Below, in pieces: positions 13,677 to 14,952 of a stretch of DNA of 14,952 nt (positions are counted from its first letter, which is position 1; every line of letters begins with the position of its first letter). The stretch is from Bacillota bacterium (GTDB lineage Bacteria; Bacillota; Clostridia; Oscillospirales; Butyricicoccaceae). Under the pieces are notes generated by a model. It was not told the DNA's origin. It did not search any database and saw only the letters and a program-made list of their open reading frames with translations. The translations under genes were made by a program, and so were the position numbers. Where the stretch lies: the NCBI GenBank assembly GCA_030705725.1, contig JAUZPW010000012.1:1-14952 (forward strand). The letters are read 5' to 3'.

Positions 13677-14312
13677 TCAGCCCTTCTTCTCTATAACTCC
13701 GGTTCTTATGTTGACGCTTTCAACACTTTCAATCGAAAGAAAGGTTATTTTATGCTGTTTCGGGCCGCAGTCGGGGCACTGGGCAAAAACCCCGACCGAC
13801 ATTTCGTCCGGAAAACCCGGCAGGGCGTATTTGCGCAGAAAAGTATAATTAATGCCGTCCTGCGAGTAAAACATTGAAAACGCGAAACCGCACCGGCAGT
13901 ATTTGAGCCACAGTGATTTCGGATTGTTTTTCAGCGTTTCTCCGTTAGCGTCGTCCGAGCGGTAAATCGTGTTCACCATGGCGCAGGGGCCCAGGCTGTC
14001 CGGGCCAGTGCGCTCAAAGCAAAGCTTGGCCCAGTGATCCTTATCGAAATAGCCTAAAAGCCCCGCGGCATTCGCTCTTGAGCTTAAATCGGGTTCTACG
14101 CATGCAACTGCGACAAAATTTCCCTTTACTTTTCTTAAAAGGGCCGCCGCGTTAAACCGGTCGACGGGGTCAATCGGGCTGAAAAAGAAATCGGACTTTC
14201 TCTCCGGAGTAATAAAAAGCGCGCCGTCGCGCGTTTCAAAGGAAACGGGTGGTTTAAGCCACCCGAAGCCGTTAAGATTGCTTTTATCTATAGTTTTTAA
14301 TATATTATCCAT
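13677..14312 (-). CDS. DUF1349 (concanavalin-like) domain protein
   Basis: A 211-residue protein with no signal peptide, so probably cytoplasmic. The whole length fits the DUF1349 family, a beta-jelly-roll related to concanavalin-like lectin folds: GFGWLKPP near the N-terminus, GYFDKDHWAKLCFE near 86-99, SLWLKYCRCGFAFSMFYSQDG near 133-153, and MSVGVFAQCPDC near 170-181. Family members are guessed to bind sugars and one yeast relative was named a regulator of enolase; no reaction is established. Two cysteine pairs (CRC and CPDC) could bind a metal, which is inference. ATG 14312 has AGGAG 9 nt upstream, within the end of aroE, and the gap between the genes is only 6 nt, so the two are translated together. 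Confidence 0.85.
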   Translation of the reverse strand: MDNILKTIDKSNLNGFGWLKPPVSFETRDGALFITPERKSDFFFSPIDPVDRFNAAALLRKVKGNFVAVACVEPDLSSRANAAGLLGYFDKDHWAKLCFERTGPDSLGPCAMVNTIYRSDDANGETLKNNPKSLWLKYCRCGFAFSMFYSQDGINYTFLRKYALPGFPDEMSVGVFAQCPDCGPKQHKITFLSIESVESVNIRTGVIEKKG

Positions 14313-14318
14313 AATGGT

Positions 14319-14952
14319 TTACTCCTGCTTTCCCTCAAGAGCCGCGCTCACTTTTTTTTGAGCAAGCTCCGTGACTGTGCCGTCCGGCGACACTCCCGTA
14401 AGCGTTTCAAACAAAACGCCCATCTGCTCGAGCAGCATTTTAAGCCCGTCCGCCGTGTTAAGCGAGCGAGAGCGCGCCTGCATTAAAAGCGTCGTTTCCC
14501 GTGGGTTATAGACCGCGTCGAAAACGGTCGCGCATTTCGGCAGTAAATCAAGAAATGAAAAATCCTCAAAATCCGGGCTGCCCTTCATCCCGAGCGGCGA
14601 ACCGTTAATAAAAAGAGTGCAGTCGGGCATAAAGGCTTTCAGGTTCTTTGATTCCCCGTATCCGACGCCCCCCAGCGATCTTGCGATTGACGAGGCCTTG
14701 CCGGAATCTCTTGAAAGCAGCGTTACCTTCGCCCCCGCGGTTTTTAATGCCTGGGCTATAGATTTTGAGGCTCCGCCGGCGCCGAATATCACGGCCTTTT
14801 GATCTTTTGCTTTTCTGCCCGACGCTTCAAATGCGCGCAGACAGCCCAGTCCGTCCGTTGTATGTCCGCGGCGCTTTCCGTCTCTTAAAGACACAACGTT
14901 TACGGAGCCGCACTCGCGCGCGGCGTCGCTCAGCTCGTCAAGGTAGGGAATA
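14319..14952 (-). CDS. aroE: Shikimate dehydrogenase, N-terminus beyond the window edge
   Basis: The visible 210 residues are the C-terminal three quarters of shikimate dehydrogenase, which reduces 3-dehydroshikimate to shikimate with NADPH in the aromatic amino acid pathway. The frame is open through the right edge: residues before the apparent GTG at 14894 (PYLDELSDAARECGSVNVV) are clearly still AroE, so that GTG is not the start. Seen in order: substrate asparagine in GSVN, aspartate in GHTTDGLG, nucleotide loop FGAGGAS, SRD after the second strand, NGSPLGM, DAVYNPRETTLL, and ADGLKMLLEQ. The usual NTD is TTD here, a substitution next to the substrate aspartate. The catalytic lysine of VxxPHK would lie outside the window. 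First visible gene of a unit with DUF1349. Confidence 0.93.
   Translation of the reverse strand, partial: IPYLDELSDAARECGSVNVVSLRDGKRRGHTTDGLGCLRAFEASGRKAKDQKAVIFGAGGASKSIAQALKTAGAKVTLLSRDSGKASSIARSLGGVGYGESKNLKAFMPDCTLFINGSPLGMKGSPDFEDFSFLDLLPKCATVFDAVYNPRETTLLMQARSRSLNTADGLKMLLEQMGVLFETLTGVSPDGTVTELAQKKVSAALEGKQE

Overview
The window looks like a chromosomal segment from an anaerobic, low-to-mid GC Firmicute, most likely a member of the Clostridia. The grounds are the hexameric NAD-type glutamate dehydrogenase, an S-layer-homology (SLH) surface protein, a giant acyl-CoA dehydratase activase-type protein found mainly in strict anaerobes, consensus sigma-A promoters, strong Shine-Dalgarno sites and U-tailed hairpin terminators. 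The lineage call is inference. There are no rRNA or tRNA genes, CRISPR repeats, insertion sequences or phage genes. Coding density is high and no gap reaches 300 bases.

Layout. Positions 1-1622: glutamate dehydrogenase on the minus strand, with its own promoter and terminator, divergent from the next gene. 1623-4673: a secreted 1016-residue phosphodiester-glycosidase-like protein with three C-terminal SLH repeats. 4744-5616: a YihY/BrkB membrane protein on the minus strand, convergent with the previous gene across a shared hairpin. 5734-11060: a plus-strand transcription unit with a near-consensus promoter. It encodes a 976-residue double activase, a 443-residue companion, and an AEC-family membrane transporter, and it ends in a perfect 15-bp-arm hairpin. 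11075-12247: NAD-type malic enzyme, minus strand. 12303-13529: an MFS permease, minus strand, upstream of malic enzyme. 13621-13642: terminator. 13677-14952: a DUF1349 protein coupled to a shikimate dehydrogenase (aroE) that runs off the window edge.

How the genes may work together. Glutamate dehydrogenase and malic enzyme connect amino-acid and C4-acid carbon to 2-oxoglutarate and pyruvate. The AEC family includes malate and other organic-acid carriers, so the carrier next to malic enzyme and behind the activase pair suggests organic-acid handling, but nothing here proves a substrate. The most notable object is the activase pair. The 976-residue protein carries two BadF/BcrA-type ATPase modules, each keeping the pair of cysteines (39 residues apart) that bridges the [4Fe-4S] cluster in 2-hydroxyglutaryl-CoA dehydratase activator, followed by a cysteine-rich domain. 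The 443-residue protein follows in the same reading frame after one TAA stop and one extra codon. Together they match the size of the roughly 1400-residue single-chain members of this poorly understood family. No conventional dehydratase alpha/beta subunit genes lie in the window, so the pair may itself be a self-contained ATP-driven low-potential redox enzyme of unknown substrate.
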